Below are positions 9,630-22,191 of a stretch of 64,000 nucleotides of DNA, piece after piece. Under the pieces are notes generated by a model. It saw only the letters and a program-made list of their open reading frames with translations. It was not told the DNA's origin and ran no database searches. Source of the stretch: Thalassobacillus sp. CUG 92003 (lineage in GTDB: Bacteria; Bacillota; Bacilli; Bacillales; Halobacillaceae); NCBI RefSeq assembly GCF_013618635.1, contig NZ_JABLSJ010000007.1:152360-216359 (forward strand), in the 5' to 3' direction. Position numbers and translations under genes: made by a program. Every line of letters starts with the position of its first letter. Positions within the stretch are counted from its first letter, which is position 1.

Positions 9630-9896
9630 ATGGAAGAGAAGACATTTACCGTTACGTCTGCAGATGGGGTCCACGCCCGTCCTGCTACAGTCCTTGTGCA
9701 AAATGCCGGGCAGTTTGAATCCGACATCAACCTTCATTACAAAGAGAAAGCCGTCAATTTGAAATCCATCATGGGTATCATGAGCCTGGGCATCCCTTCA
9801 GGTGTTGAAGTGAAGATTACAGCTGAAGGCAAAGACGAACAGGAAGCGATCAGCAAACTGGCGGACACCATGAAAAATGAAGGTCTGGGGGAATAG
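9630..9896 (+). CDS. ptsH: Phosphocarrier protein HPr
   Basis: An 88-residue cytosolic phosphocarrier. His15 in [10 protein letters not shown] is the residue phosphorylated by EI, and Ser46 in [13 protein letters not shown] is the site used by HPr kinase for catabolite repression with CcpA. The ribosome site GAGGAGG precedes the ATG. It follows fruA by 53 bases and precedes ptsI by five. Its position inside a fructose operon differs from Bacillus subtilis, where ptsHI follow ptsG. Confidence 0.97.
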   Translation: MEEKTFTVTSADGVHARPATVLVQNAGQFESDINLHYKEKAVNLKSIMGIMSLGIPSGVEVKITAEGKDEQEAISKLADTMKNEGLGE

Positions 9897-9901
9897 ACAG
9901 C

Positions 9902-11623
9902 ATGACACAATTACAAGGGATTGCAGCCTCCAGCGGTATTGCGATGGCCAAGGTCTACCACCTGGAGGCGCCAGACCTTTCTTACACCACAACAGACATT
10001 GATCAACCCGAGGAAGAAGTTAAACGCCTTCATGCGGCGCTTGATATTTCCAAATCTGAACTAGAAAAAATCAAGGCGCACACAAAAGAGTCGCTCGGTG
10101 ACGAACATGCTGAGATTTTCTCGGCTCACCTGCTCGTTTTGAATGACCCCGAGCTGATTCAACCAATCGAAGATAAAATTAAATCCGAAAATGTGAATGC
10201 TGAAGCAGCCCTAGATGAGACTGCGAACATGTTCATTGATATGTTTAAGAATATGGATAATGAATACATGCGTGAGCGTGCTGCCGATATACATGACGTC
10301 ACCAAACGGGTCCTTGCTCATCTATTGAATGTGACCTTCCCGGATCCCGCATTGATTGATGAAGAAGTCATCATTGTCGCTGAGGATTTGACGCCTTCTG
10401 ATACAGCGCAATTGAATAAAGATTTCGTTAAAGGGTTCACCACCGATATCGGGGGACGAACCTCTCATTCCGCGATCATGGCGCGTTCATTGGAAATTCC
10501 AGCTGTGGTAGGAACCAAAGATATTACATCCAAAGCGGAAAAAGACGCGTTTATCATTGTAGATGGGATTAATGGGGATGTCCTGCTCAATCCGACTGAG
10601 GAGCAAATAGGGACTTATCAGGAAAAACAAAACGAGTTCGAACGGAAAAAACAAGAATGGGCGAAATTGAAAGATGAACCCACTGTTACCTCAGAAGGGC
10701 GTCATGTTGAGCTCGCTGCTAACATCGGGACACCCGAAGACATCGAAGGTGTATTGAATAACGGAGGCGAAGGCGTTGGCCTTTACCGTACAGAATTCCT
10801 ATATATGGGCAAAAAACAGCTGCCAACTGAACAAGAACAATTCGATGCCTACAAAAGCGTCCTTGAGCAAATGAACGATCGTGCTGTGGTCGTGCGCACG
10901 CTCGACATTGGCGGGGACAAGGAATTGGATTACCTTGATCTTCCTAACGAATTAAATCCATTCTTAGGATTTCGCGCTATTCGTATTTGTCTAGAACGTG
11001 ATGATATTTTCCGGACTCAACTGCGTGCTCTGCTGCGCGCCAGCGTCTATGGCAACTTGAAAATCATGTTCCCGATGATTGCCACACTTGAAGAATTCAG
11101 AGAAGCGAAAGCCATTCTTGAAGAAGAAAAAACAGCATTACGAAACGAAGGACAAAACGTATCGGATTCAATTGAAGTTGGCATGATGGTGGAAATTCCA
11201 GCATCCGCTGTACTCGCCAAACAGTTTGCAAAAGAAGTTGACTTCTTCAGTATTGGAACGAACGATTTGATTCAATATACCATGGCTGCCGATCGCATGA
11301 ATGAACAAGTGTCTTATTTGTATCAACCTTACCACCCGGCTATTCTGAATCTGATCAACACGGTCATCGAAGCCTCCCATGCGGAAGGAAAATGGACAGG
11401 CATGTGCGGAGAAATGGCTGGCGATTCCATCGCTATTCCTATTTTGCTGGGATTGGGACTGGACGAGTTCAGCATGAGTGCTACCTCTATTCTGCCCGCC
11501 AGGACTCAGATCAAAGCATTGTCTCAGGAAGAAATGGCTTCATACAAAGACACCATCTTATCTATGGGTACATCTGACCAGGTCGTGGATTTCGTGAAAG
11601 AAAAAACGGATCAAGCCTTATAA
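9902..11623 (+). CDS. ptsI: PTS enzyme I (phosphoenolpyruvate-protein phosphotransferase)
   Basis: A 573-residue cytosolic enzyme that takes phosphate from PEP and passes it to HPr. The N-terminal HPr-binding and phosphohistidine domains carry [12 protein letters not shown] with the active His189. The C-terminal PEP-binding TIM barrel has the [11 protein letters not shown] and MVEIPASA segments and the MCGEMAGD motif with the catalytic Cys. The length is typical. It is the last gene before a strong terminator, so fruR-fruK-fruA-ptsH-ptsI is probably one transcript, supplying the general PTS proteins together with the fructose-specific parts. Confidence 0.97.
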   Translation: MTQLQGIAASSGIAMAKVYHLEAPDLSYTTTDIDQPEEEVKRLHAALDISKSELEKIKAHTKESLGDEHAEIFSAHLLVLNDPELIQPIEDKIKSENVNAEAALDETANMFIDMFKNMDNEYMRERAADIHDVTKRVLAHLLNVTFPDPALIDEEVIIVAEDLTPSDTAQLNKDFVKGFTTDIGGRTSHSAIMARSLEIPAVVGTKDITSKAEKDAFIIVDGINGDVLLNPTEEQIGTYQEKQNEFERKKQEWAKLKDEPTVTSEGRHVELAANIGTPEDIEGVLNNGGEGVGLYRTEFLYMGKKQLPTEQEQFDAYKSVLEQMNDRAVVVRTLDIGGDKELDYLDLPNELNPFLGFRAIRICLERDDIFRTQLRALLRASVYGNLKIMFPMIATLEEFREAKAILEEEKTALRNEGQNVSDSIEVGMMVEIPASAVLAKQFAKEVDFFSIGTNDLIQYTMAADRMNEQVSYLYQPYHPAILNLINTVIEASHAEGKWTGMCGEMAGDSIAIPILLGLGLDEFSMSATSILPARTQIKALSQEEMASYKDTILSMGTSDQVVDFVKEKTDQAL

Positions 11624-11652
11624 TTTTGCAGAACCTATGGCAAAATAGGTTG

Positions 11653-11681
11653 GGAAGGGTAATCGACTACCCTTCCTTTTT
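11653..11681 (+). terminator. Terminator of the fru-pts operon
   Basis: A 9-bp stem (GGAAGGGTA / TACCCTTCC) with a six-base loop and a T run lies 30 bases after ptsI. Confidence 0.9.
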
Positions 11682-11707
11682 ACTGTCATGAGAAAGAAGT
11701 GTTTATT

Positions 11708-11881
11708 ATGATGTATACCATCATTATGATTGTCTGCATAGCGATCGTCCTGTTCATAGCAGCCATATTCGGCTTTGCTGTTTCAAAAGGTTATGATTAT
11801 AAGCACACGGTCGATCCGCACCCCGAAGACGAGGAAGCGGATGCGCCCGATGTATGGGAACATGAAGACAAAAAAAACTGA
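11708..11881 (+). CDS. Small YtzI-like membrane protein
   Basis: A 57-residue protein with one N-terminal membrane segment (about residues 4-27) and an acidic cytoplasmic-type tail. The junction motif SKGYDYKHTVDP after the membrane helix resembles Bacillus YtzI-type small proteins, a family of unknown function. The ATG at 11708 has AGAAAGAAG upstream; a GTG three codons earlier is an alternative. It sits between two terminators, so it is probably transcribed alone. The family assignment rests on memory of the short motif. Confidence 0.6.
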   Translation: MMYTIIMIVCIAIVLFIAAIFGFAVSKGYDYKHTVDPHPEDEEADAPDVWEHEDKKN

Positions 11882-11917
11882 TGGCCTCTTTTAATGGAGG
11901 GGGCATCAGTTTTTTTG
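11871..11917. terminator. Bidirectional terminator overlapping the YtzI-like stop codon
   Basis: AAAAAAACTGATG pairs with CATCAGTTTTTTT around a CCTC/GAGG extension. The left arm includes the last codons of the small membrane protein, and A and T runs on both sides can stop both this gene and the converging nitroreductase gene. Confidence 0.85.
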
Positions 11918-11921
11918 CACG

Positions 11922-12497
11922 TTAATCCATAAATCGCAATTTTTTTATGATGGGCGTACGGGCTCTGGCATTCGGTATTCGATTGGGATACCCCATCTGT
12001 AAGACGGCAACAATCTTATGCATGTCGGGGTCAAGTCCACGGGCTTCTACAAATTCAGGGTCATAGATATAGGGATTCGATGTCCATAACACGCCCACGC
12101 CTGCATCCCAGGATACAAGCTGTACGTTTTGTATATATGCACACACCGCTGCATAATCTTCTTCATATTTACGCTGATCCGTGTCCTTCTCCATATACAC
12201 AATGGCGTGATGCGGGATGTCGATGAGAAATTGTTTAATGCCTTCCATCATCCGGTCTTTTTTATCTTCCGCGTATCCATCTGCCAGACCTTCTCTCACG
12301 TAGCTATCCGCCACTTGATCGGCATAGTGACGTTTTGCTTCTCCCTGGACAATCTGAATAGCCCACGGTTCTTTCATACGATGGGTGGGCGCCCATGCGG
12401 CCGTAGCAAAGATATGCTGCAACATTGGACGCTCCACGTGTTTTTTTGCAAAATCATGAATGGAACGACGGTTCACAATGGCCTCTTGAACATCCAC
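11922..12497 (-). CDS. Nitroreductase family protein (FMN-dependent)
   Basis: A 191-residue nitroreductase-fold flavoprotein likely to reduce nitro compounds, quinones or related substrates with NAD(P)H. The N-terminal NRRSIHDF motif binds the FMN phosphate, AAWAPTHRMKEPW is the second flavin-contact segment (about residues 32-45), and the C-terminal ILQMGYPN-type stretch (AVLQMGYPNRIP) is conserved. It begins with GTG at 12497, with AAGGTG upstream. It is a single gene between two terminators. The true substrate cannot be read from the sequence. Confidence 0.88.
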   Translation of the reverse strand: MDVQEAIVNRRSIHDFAKKHVERPMLQHIFATAAWAPTHRMKEPWAIQIVQGEAKRHYADQVADSYVREGLADGYAEDKKDRMMEGIKQFLIDIPHHAIVYMEKDTDQRKYEEDYAAVCAYIQNVQLVSWDAGVGVLWTSNPYIYDPEFVEARGLDPDMHKIVAVLQMGYPNRIPNARARTPIIKKLRFMD

Positions 12498-12578
12498 GCT
12501 CTCACCTTCTCCCTTTCGAAATTAATACGTATGTAGTCGGTCAGTTAGCCACGTTTATGCCCTACATCATATCATAAG

Positions 12579-12610
12579 AAAAGCCTCTCTGAATATACAG
12601 AGAGGCTTTA
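12579..12610 (-). terminator. Terminator of the glycolytic operon
   Basis: A 12-bp stem (AAAGCCTCTCTG / CAGAGAGGCTTT) with a six-base loop lies just after the eno stop on the minus strand and is followed by a short T run. Confidence 0.85.
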
Positions 12611-12620
12611 TCATGGTTAG

Positions 12621-15464
<2,844 letters not shown>

Positions 15465-15472
<8 letters not shown>

Positions 15473-16226
15473 GTTTACCTGCCTCCACAAGCTTCAAGAA
15501 AGAGCTTGCTTCTAGACTCGCGCCTCCTACTAGGGCACCGTCTATATCGGTACGTGACAACATTTCATCCGCGTTAGCAGGTTTTACACTCCCCCCGTAC
15601 TGAATGCGGATCGCTTCGCTTGCCTCAGCAGAAAATGTATCTTTGATGACCTGACGGATGTGGGTGCACACTTCATTAGCTTGTTCAGCTGTAGCTGTGC
15701 GCCCTGTTCCAATCGCCCAGATCGGTTCATAAGCGAGAATCGTCTGCTTCACTTTCGCTTCAGAAAGACCTTCCAATGCTTTTTTCACTTGTGCCTCGAC
15801 AACTTGCATTGTACTGTTGTTTTCGCGCTGCTTTAACGATTCTCCAAAACAGACGATAGGTGTCAATTTATGATTAAATGCTGCATGGACTTTTTTATTG
15901 ACAACATCATCCGTTTCGCCAAATAACTCACGACGCTCAGAATGACCAAGGATAACGTGAGTCACACCCAGGTCTTTCAGCATGAGGGGACTTACTTCGC
16001 CTGTGAACGCACCGCTTTCTTCAAAGTGCATGTTCTGAGCACCGATTTTAAGAGGCGTCCCTTTCGTTTCTTCTACAAGTTTCTGTAAAAAGGGAAATGG
16101 TGCACACACTACGGATTCTACAGCGTCTTCTCCAGGCACTTCATTCTTAGCAGCCTGTACGAACTCTTCAGCTTCTGTATGGGTTTTGTTCATTTTCCAA
16201 TTTCCTGCAATCACTTGTTTACGCAT
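15465..16226 (-). CDS. tpiA: Triosephosphate isomerase
   Basis: A 253-residue TIM-barrel enzyme interconverting dihydroxyacetone phosphate and glyceraldehyde-3-phosphate. The catalytic Lys lies in AGNWKMNKT, the electrophilic His in VILGHSERR (about 95), and the catalytic Glu in [11 protein letters not shown] (about 166). The mobile loop sequence IGTGRTAT is intact. TAGGAGAGG precedes the ATG. It is 19 bases downstream of pgk, and its 3' end overlaps gpmI. Confidence 0.98.
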
Positions 16227-16245
16227 CGATTGTCACCTCTCCTAT

Positions 16246-17427
16246 TTATTTATCTTTTAATACTGCAACGCCTGGCAGTTCTTTTCCTTCCATAAATTCA
16301 AGTGAGGCTCCTCCGCCCGTTGAGATATGGTCCATATCATCGGCATAACCGAATTTTTCAACAGCGGAAGCAGAATCGCCGCCTCCAATAACCGTATAAC
16401 CCTTCGTATGAGCCATGGCATCAGCTACCTCTTTCGTTCCAGCAGCGAACAGGTTATATTCAAATACGCCCATAGGGCCATTCCAAATGACCAGCTTTGA
16501 ATCATTGATGATGTCTGTATACGTTTGCCGGGTATCAGGGCCGATATCCAAAGCTTCCCAATCTGCAGGAATCTCATCGATGCTGACAGCTTTCGTATTG
16601 GCGCTCTCAGAGAAATCATCCGCTACAATCACATCTTTAGGCATGATGAAGTTGACGCCTTTTTCTTCCGCTTTCTTCATGTACGTTCGCGCCATGTCGA
16701 TTTTATCCTCTTCAAGCAAGGACTTTCCGATTTCATAACCTTGCGCTTTGACAAAGGTATAAGCCAAACCGCCGCCAATAATCAAGTTATCGACTTTATC
16801 AATCAAGTTGTCGATGACCCCGATTTTGTCTTTCACTTTGGCACCGCCAATAATAGCAGTGAAAGGACGCTCGGGGTTTTCCAAAACCTGGCCGAGAACA
16901 TTGAGTTCTTTCTCCATTAAAAAGCCGGCGACAGCAGGTACATGCTGCGCAATGCCTTCTGTCGAAGCATGGGCCCGGTGAGCTGCACCAAACGCATCAT
17001 TCACATATAAATCAGCCATTCGGGCAAATTGTTGGGCCAGTTCAGGATCATTCGTTTCTTCACCAGGATGGAAGCGGACGTTTTCAATTAACAGCACGCC
17101 GCCTTCTTCCAAGTTTGTAATAGCCCGGTTAACTTCTGACCCGACAACTTCGTCCGTCTTCGTTACCGTTTGACCCAACAGATTGCTTAGACGTTCCGCC
17201 ACTGCATCCAATCTGAGTTCATCAAAGACTTCACCTTTAGGACGTCCCAGGTGACTTGCAAGCACCACTTTTGCTCCATTGGAGATTAAATGGCGAATGG
17301 TAGGCAGAGCCGCTTTAATCCGTGTATCATCACTGACTTCCTTCCCTTTCATCGGAACGTTGAAATCAACACGGCAAAATACGTTTTTCCCTTTTACATC
17401 TACATCTCGAATCGTTTGCTTGTTCAT
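16246..17427 (-). CDS. pgk: Phosphoglycerate kinase
   Basis: A 393-residue cytosolic kinase making ATP from 1,3-bisphosphoglycerate. The N-terminal RVDFNVPM substrate motif (about 20), HLGRP near 60, AHRAHAST and the C-terminal nucleotide-binding loop [13 protein letters not shown] are visible. The ATG at 17427 follows AAAGGAGG and gives the family length. The frame stays open 50 codons upstream but that part is not conserved. It lies between gap and tpiA, with a stem-loop in the gap-pgk interval. Confidence 0.98.
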   Translation of the reverse strand: MNKQTIRDVDVKGKNVFCRVDFNVPMKGKEVSDDTRIKAALPTIRHLISNGAKVVLASHLGRPKGEVFDELRLDAVAERLSNLLGQTVTKTDEVVGSEVNRAITNLEEGGVLLIENVRFHPGEETNDPELAQQFARMADLYVNDAFGAAHRAHASTEGIAQHVPAVAGFLMEKELNVLGQVLENPERPFTAIIGGAKVKDKIGVIDNLIDKVDNLIIGGGLAYTFVKAQGYEIGKSLLEEDKIDMARTYMKKAEEKGVNFIMPKDVIVADDFSESANTKAVSIDEIPADWEALDIGPDTRQTYTDIINDSKLVIWNGPMGVFEYNLFAAGTKEVADAMAHTKGYTVIGGGDSASAVEKFGYADDMDHISTGGGASLEFMEGKELPGVAVLKDK

Positions 17428-17543
17428 CGGAAAACGACCTCCTTTGGTATTGATACCGCGTGCAAATTCCTTGCCTACTATGTACGTTTCCTGATTGATA
17501 CGCTCCAAAACGCTGAAACGTAGAATTTCCCTAAGACAAGGGT

Positions 17544-17574
17544 AAAGGAGGAGGACATACGACCCCCTCCTTTT
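17544..17574 (-). other. Stem-loop between gap and pgk
   Basis: AAAGGAGG pairs with CCTCCTTT around a loop in the gap-pgk interval, with no T run after it. It could protect the 3' end of a processed gap mRNA, or cause partial termination that makes gap more abundant than its distal neighbours. This is inference. Confidence 0.45.
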
Positions 17575-17609
17575 CACAGGCTTCCACTATCTGGTTGGAT
17601 TTATTTCAC

Positions 17610-18620
<1,011 letters not shown>

Positions 18621-18654
18621 CTAACTCCTCCTTAAAATCATAAAAACTATTTAT

Positions 18655-19683
18655 TTAAAGGGACGTATCCCTTACAAACTCTTTTGCAGCACCTTCATCT
18701 GTAATTAACACGTTGCTTTGACCCGGTTTAAAATAGGAAGCTATCGCTTGTGCTTTTGACCGGCCGCCGGCGACAGCAATGACGTGAGAGGCATCCTTTA
18801 AATCCTCCAACTGCAGACCCACGGTTCTCACCTTATGAACCAGTTCGCCATGACGGTCGAAATAGTAGCCAAATGCCTCGCCCTTGGCTTCACCCTGTTG
18901 AATTTGATTCAGCTGTGATCGACTGGTTTTTCTTCGTTCAGCCATCGTTAATGCATCGCCAATGCCGTGAACGACAATTTCAGAATGACGGATGAGATCC
19001 AGGACTTCTTTGACTGAAGGTTCTTCTATAATAGTCTGGTAAGATTCCTCACTTAAGGGGTCTGGCACATACAAGAGCCGATAATCGCCACGGGCTTTTT
19101 TAGCCATTTCAGCGCAGATCGTGTTAGCTTGGTTTTCCATTCGTTCACCGAGACCTCCGCGAGCAGGGACAAACAACATTTCTTCTGGAAATGGCGGCGG
19201 GGTCATCATATCGGCTACAGCAGCCATCGTCGTACCGCCGGTGATCGCAACTGTATCATCACGCTTCAATACATCATGCAAATAGCGCACACATGCTTTG
19301 CCCATTTCTTGTTTAACCCATGACGTTTGATCACTGTCGCCAGGTACAACAACAACGTAGTCTAGCTTTAATTTATCCTTTAATCGGCTTTCTAAAACCT
19401 TGATGTCCGCTACCTCTTTAATAAACTCAGAGAGTTGTTCAAGAATAGACTGTCCTTCATGGGTTAAATTCATGCCTCGTGATGTAATTTCAACAGCACC
19501 TTGCTTGTTCAAAAAATCAATTTCACTTCTGACGGTTCGTTCAGCAAGTTCCACATTATCAGCCAACGTACGCCTGCCGATTGGCTGCATCAACTGAATG
19601 TAGTGCAACAATTGATAGCGGCGCTGCATCACTTCCAGAACATCAGGGAATATTTTCTTTTGTAGGTCTATTAAAGCTCTCAT
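18655..19683 (-). CDS. cggR: Central glycolytic genes regulator CggR
   Basis: A 342-residue SorC/DeoR-type repressor of the glycolytic operon. An N-terminal winged helix (RYQLLHYIQLMQPIGRRTLADNVELAERTVRSEI) is followed by a sugar-phosphate-binding domain with GGTTMAAVADM and the C-terminal TDEGAAKEFV. From the family, fructose-1,6-bisphosphate releases it from DNA. The start is ATG at 19683 with AAAGGAG upstream; a TTG two codons before is not needed. It is the first gene of the operon and is preceded by a matching operator and promoter. Confidence 0.96.
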   Translation of the reverse strand: MRALIDLQKKIFPDVLEVMQRRYQLLHYIQLMQPIGRRTLADNVELAERTVRSEIDFLNKQGAVEITSRGMNLTHEGQSILEQLSEFIKEVADIKVLESRLKDKLKLDYVVVVPGDSDQTSWVKQEMGKACVRYLHDVLKRDDTVAITGGTTMAAVADMMTPPPFPEEMLFVPARGGLGERMENQANTICAEMAKKARGDYRLLYVPDPLSEESYQTIIEEPSVKEVLDLIRHSEIVVHGIGDALTMAERRKTSRSQLNQIQQGEAKGEAFGYYFDRHGELVHKVRTVGLQLEDLKDASHVIAVAGGRSKAQAIASYFKPGQSNVLITDEGAAKEFVRDTSL

Positions 19684-19710
19684 GGTCAAACTCCTTTAGC
19701 AATGCACGTC

Positions 19711-19749
19711 CGGGTTAAATTCGTCCCGACTTGGCATATTTTGTCCCAC
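19711..19749 (-). promoter_or_regulatory. CggR operator (tandem half-sites)
   Basis: On the minus strand the order is TGGGAC, six bases, TGCC, four bases, CGGGAC, six bases, AACC. The spacing fits the Bacillus CggR operator CGGGAC-N6-TGTC-N4-CGGGAC-N6-TGTC exactly, with the TGTC half-sites degenerate. It lies between the promoter and the cggR start, as expected for a block on elongating polymerase. Confidence 0.85.
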
Positions 19750-19761
19750 TTGAAGCAAAAA

Positions 19762-19789
19762 ATATTACCTGCAGTTTTAATACTACCAA
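19762..19789 (-). promoter_or_regulatory. Sigma-A promoter of the cggR operon
   Basis: A -35 TTGGTA and -10 TAATAT are separated by 16 bases on the minus strand, directly upstream of the CggR operator. Confidence 0.6.
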
Positions 19790-19824
19790 TCCACATTTAC
19801 TTTCGCAAGCGCAAAACAGTGCAA

Positions 19825-20061
19825 TTAATTTTGTAACCGTTCTCTTATCGTAAAGAGGTCGAACTGCTGATAATTCCATGCTTCGTTTCCAATCATGACG
19901 ACAGGAATTTCAAGCTGATATTTTTCCAATAATGCCTCATCTTCGTAAATATCCTTTTCTTTCAATAGAAAAGGGGCATCCATTTGAACCGTTTCCAGCA
20001 TTTCTTTCACTTCGTCGCACAACGGGCAATGCTGTTTAGTATACAACATGACCTCTTCCAT
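19825..20061 (-). CDS. Glutaredoxin-like thiol protein
   Basis: A 78-residue thioredoxin-fold protein of the glutaredoxin/DUF836 type. MLYTKQHCPLCDEVKEML carries a CxxC pair (CPLC) at the start of the first helix, and IPVVMIGNEAW is the conserved cis-proline strand and turn. It probably takes part in dithiol redox exchange in the cytoplasm; no partner is evident. The ATG at 20061 has AGGAGGGTG upstream; an earlier ATG adds a non-conserved segment. It lies upstream of cggR on the same strand but is separated from it by the operon promoter. Confidence 0.85.
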   Translation of the reverse strand: MEEVMLYTKQHCPLCDEVKEMLETVQMDAPFLLKEKDIYEDEALLEKYQLEIPVVMIGNEAWNYQQFDLFTIRERLQN

Positions 20062-20265
20062 TCTGACACCCTCCTTTTCTAACCCGTCCATCTCGGCAAA
20101 TATATTCCTCATATAAAAATATCCGCTTTATTGTCTTGATTATGAGACAACTTGATTGTAACTGATATGGATACGTCTATAAAGTGAATGAAACTGTTCA
20201 AGGCAGAATAACCCGCCTTGTTTTCCTCTGGTAAATTCGACAGCACCATATCTGCAATAGACAAA

Positions 20266-20303
20266 GAAATGAGACGCCTCATTATTAAAATAAGGCGCCT
20301 CTT
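20266..20303 (-). terminator. Terminator of clpP
   Basis: GAGGCGCCTTATT pairs with AATAATGAGGCGTCTC, with two wobble pairs, on the minus strand just after the clpP stop; a T-rich tract follows. Confidence 0.75.
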
Positions 20304-20312
20304 GCTTGGTTA

Positions 20313-20900
20313 TTATTCAGCTGTTTTTTCCATCACTTTGTCGATCATACCGTATTCAACTGCTTCTGTAGCAGACATGAAGTTGTCGCGATCCGTGTCT
20401 TTTTGAATCACTTCAAGCGGCTGACCTGTACGTTCAGAAAGAATATGGTTCAACTTCTCACGCATTTTTAAAATGCGCTTGGCATGAATTTCAATATCTG
20501 TCGCTTGACCTTGCGTGCCGCCTAGTGGTTGGTGAATCATGACTTCACTGTTTGGCAGAGCATAACGTTTTCCTTTTTCTCCGGCTGCAAGTAGGAAAGC
20601 TCCCATTGAAGCAGCTAGACCCGTGCAGATGGTAGACACATTCGGCTTGATGAATTGCATGGTGTCATAAATCGCCATACCAGCTGTAATTGAGCCGCCT
20701 GGAGAGTTGATATACAATGAAATATCTTTCTCAGGATCGTCTGCAGCCAGGAATAATAGCTGGGCTACGACCGAATTAGAGATGTTGTCGTCTATCGGAG
20801 CTCCTAGCATGATAATCCGGTCTTTTAATAAACGGGAATAAATATCATAGGCACGTTCCCCGCGATTCGTTTGTTCAATAACTGTAGGTACTAAATTCAA
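20313..20900 (-). CDS. clpP: ATP-dependent Clp protease proteolytic subunit
   Basis: A 195-residue serine peptidase forming the tetradecameric barrel that works with ClpC, ClpX or ClpE. The catalytic triad is in place: Ser98 in GLAASMG, His123 in MIHQPLGG and Asp172 in DTDRDNFMS. The start is TTG at 20900, because AAGGAGG lies eight bases upstream and the protein then begins [10 protein letters not shown] as in other Bacilli; an upstream ATG would add 20 non-conserved residues. It is transcribed alone from a promoter overlapped by a CtsR site. Confidence 0.97.
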   Translation of the reverse strand: MNLVPTVIEQTNRGERAYDIYSRLLKDRIIMLGAPIDDNISNSVVAQLLFLAADDPEKDISLYINSPGGSITAGMAIYDTMQFIKPNVSTICTGLAASMGAFLLAAGEKGKRYALPNSEVMIHQPLGGTQGQATDIEIHAKRILKMREKLNHILSERTGQPLEVIQKDTDRDNFMSATEAVEYGMIDKVMEKTAE

Positions 20901-20951
20901 TGTAAGTTCCTCCTTTTCATCATTGCTTCTATTTAATGATGTGATATGTTC

Positions 20952-20981
20952 ATCATACAACTATGGTCAATTAAGGTCAAA
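20952..20981 (-). promoter_or_regulatory. clpP promoter with overlapping CtsR box
   Basis: On the minus strand, -35 TTGACC (20975-20980) and -10 TATGAT (20952-20957) are 17 bases apart. On the plus strand, GGTCAAT-TAA-GGTCAAA (20965-20981) matches the CtsR heptamer direct repeat with its 3-base spacer. The repressor site therefore covers the -35 element, predicting heat- and stress-induced expression. Confidence 0.88.
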
Positions 20982-21105
20982 CAAAAAACATTGCTCCCAT
21001 ACAGGTTGTTCCTTTAATCATGTTTCCCATAAATTGGTCAGCTAAACGTGACAGTTTTATTATTCAGTCGTTCATATTTTACAGCAATAAATCCATTCCA
21101 GAGGC

Positions 21106-21134
21106 TTGCGTTTTCTGGGATGAGTGTATATAAT
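21106..21134 (+). promoter_or_regulatory. Sigma-A promoter of tRNA-Arg
   Basis: A -35 TTGCGT and a consensus -10 TATAAT are 17 bases apart; the -10 ends 19 bases before the tRNA 5' end. Confidence 0.85.
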
Positions 21135-21153
21135 ATGTAATGCACTTCATTTT

Positions 21154-21227
21154 GCGCCCGTAGCTCAGCTGGATAGAGCAGTAGATTCCGGTTCTGCGAG
21201 TCGGAGGTTCGAATCCTCTCGGGCGCG
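21154..21227 (+). tRNA. tRNA-Arg (anticodon CCG)
   Basis: A complete cloverleaf of 74 bases without an encoded CCA end. The acceptor stem GCGCCCG pairs with CGGGCGC, with discriminator G. The D-arm is GCTC...GAGC. The anticodon stem GTAGA/TCTGC holds loop TTCCGGT with anticodon CCG at 21188-21190, reading CGG. The T-arm is GGAGG-TTCGAAT-CCTCT. It has its own promoter and terminator, so it is a single-gene unit. Confidence 0.97.
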
Positions 21228-21234
21228 CTAGTAT

Positions 21235-21272
21235 AAAGCAGTCTTTCTTATTACAGAAAGGCTGCTTTTTTT
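21235..21272 (+). terminator. Terminator of tRNA-Arg
   Basis: AAAGCAGTCTTTCT pairs with AGAAAGGCTGCTTT (one wobble) and is followed by a T run, eight bases after the tRNA. Confidence 0.9.
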
Positions 21273-21394
21273 ATAGAAATTACACGAATTTGTTATATTA
21301 ATGTAATTTCATTAAGGTAAATCGTATGTTATGGTAAAGATGTACGGAGCTTGTTAGTCGCTGGCACTCGTACACAAAAGGAGACAATTACCAT

Positions 21395-21619
21395 ATGAAT
21401 ACTATTTTACGTTACAAAATCTTGTCGACGGAACGCGTCTCAGAAGATCGCCGCATCCATGTATTTGACATGAAGACGCAACAAGAATTGTCTTTCAACT
21501 TAGAATCATTAAAAAGGACCCCGGCAAATCATGCTGGGATTGAATTGTCCTCGTTTTTAAAAACCAAACAAAAGAAAATAGAGCTTGGTCTATATGACCG
21601 TGAAGGACGTGCTTCGTAG
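21395..21619 (+). CDS. Small hypothetical protein
   Basis: A 74-residue soluble, mildly basic protein with no membrane segment or signal. AAAGGAGAC lies a good distance upstream of the ATG, and a terminator overlaps its stop, so it is very likely expressed as a single gene. The alternating hydrophobic pattern RRIHVFDMKTQQELSFNL suggests a small beta-rich fold. I do not recognise a family. It lies between tRNA-Arg and crh, on the strand opposite to crh. Confidence 0.7.
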   Translation: MNTILRYKILSTERVSEDRRIHVFDMKTQQELSFNLESLKRTPANHAGIELSSFLKTKQKKIELGLYDREGRAS

Positions 21620-21634
21620 CGCGTTCTTTTTTTG
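21602..21634 (+). terminator. Terminator overlapping the stop of the 74-residue gene
   Basis: AAGGACGTGC pairs with GCGCGTTCTT (two wobbles) around TTCGTA, then a T run. The left arm encodes the last residues and the loop carries part of the TAG stop. Confidence 0.85.
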
Positions 21635-21686
21635 ATTAACAGATAGGCTCGAACTCGAAACATCGGTCCGACCCCAATATAAAGAA

Positions 21687-21731
21687 TAGCAGTTCAATTA
21701 AGGGGACGTATTCGCCTAAACTGAACTACTA
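21687..21731. repeat. REP-like hairpin
   Basis: AGCAGTTCA and TGAACTACT form a stem with one mismatch around a loop containing TTAAGGGGACG and TTCGCC. This interval (21635-21800) has no gene. It resembles short dispersed palindromes seen in Bacillaceae, but only one copy is in the window. Confidence 0.35.
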
Positions 21732-21800
21732 TACCTGGTTGATTTGATATGTGTCACACGTACTTGACTTTATGTTTGATCAACCATTCACATGATTACT

Positions 21801-22055
21801 TTAAGAATGATCGACGAATTTAATTAATTCACTAAGTGCCACTTCTTCATCAGTACCATCGGCAATAAGAAGAATCTCTTCATTAAACCCAACAGCCAGA
21901 CTCATCAGTCCCATAATACTTTTGGCATTCACGCGTTTCGTGTCTTTCTCAATGAAAATATCACACGCATATCGGTTAGCTTTCTGGACGAATTGAGCAG
22001 CCGGTCTTGCTTGAAGGCCTGTTTCAAGTTCGATTTTAACTGTTCGTTCAAGCAT
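21801..22055 (-). CDS. crh: Catabolite repression HPr-like protein Crh
   Basis: An 84-residue HPr paralogue that acts only in signalling. The phosphocarrier His of HPr is replaced by Gln15 (TGLQARPAA), while the HPr-kinase site Ser46 is kept (NAKSIMGLMSLA). Crh-Ser-P works as a CcpA co-effector in Bacillus. The ATG at 22055 is chosen because it gives Gln15 and Ser46; an ATG two codons earlier is closer to GAGGAGAG and cannot be excluded. It follows whiA on the same strand, as in Bacillus, beyond a hairpin. Confidence 0.95.
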   Translation of the reverse strand: MLERTVKIELETGLQARPAAQFVQKANRYACDIFIEKDTKRVNAKSIMGLMSLAVGFNEEILLIADGTDEEVALSELIKFVDHS

Positions 22056-22117
22056 TATCATTACTCTCCTCTCAACAAAGATCGTCCGGATACGGAAGCG
22101 CTATCATACCGTTTAAA

Positions 22118-22146
22118 TAAAAACGCTTCCAGTTCGAAAGCGTTAG
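22118..22146 (-). terminator. Terminator after whiA
   Basis: AACGCTTTC pairs with GGAAGCGTT on the minus strand and is followed by TTTATTT, between whiA and crh. It may be leaky, since crh has no obvious promoter of its own. Confidence 0.75.
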
Positions 22147-22191
22147 GAATGACCTCATTATAGCACGAACAATAACTGTCTTGCATTATTT

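Noticed and set aside
17427..17577. N-terminal extension of pgk by 50 codons
   Set aside because: The conserved protein begins at MNKQTIRDV with a strong ribosome site; the extension covers the intergenic hairpin side and is not conserved.
20196..20222. CAAGGC...GCCTTG hairpin upstream of the glutaredoxin-like gene
   Set aside because: The stem is only six base pairs, it lies far from any gene end, and it cannot be told from chance.
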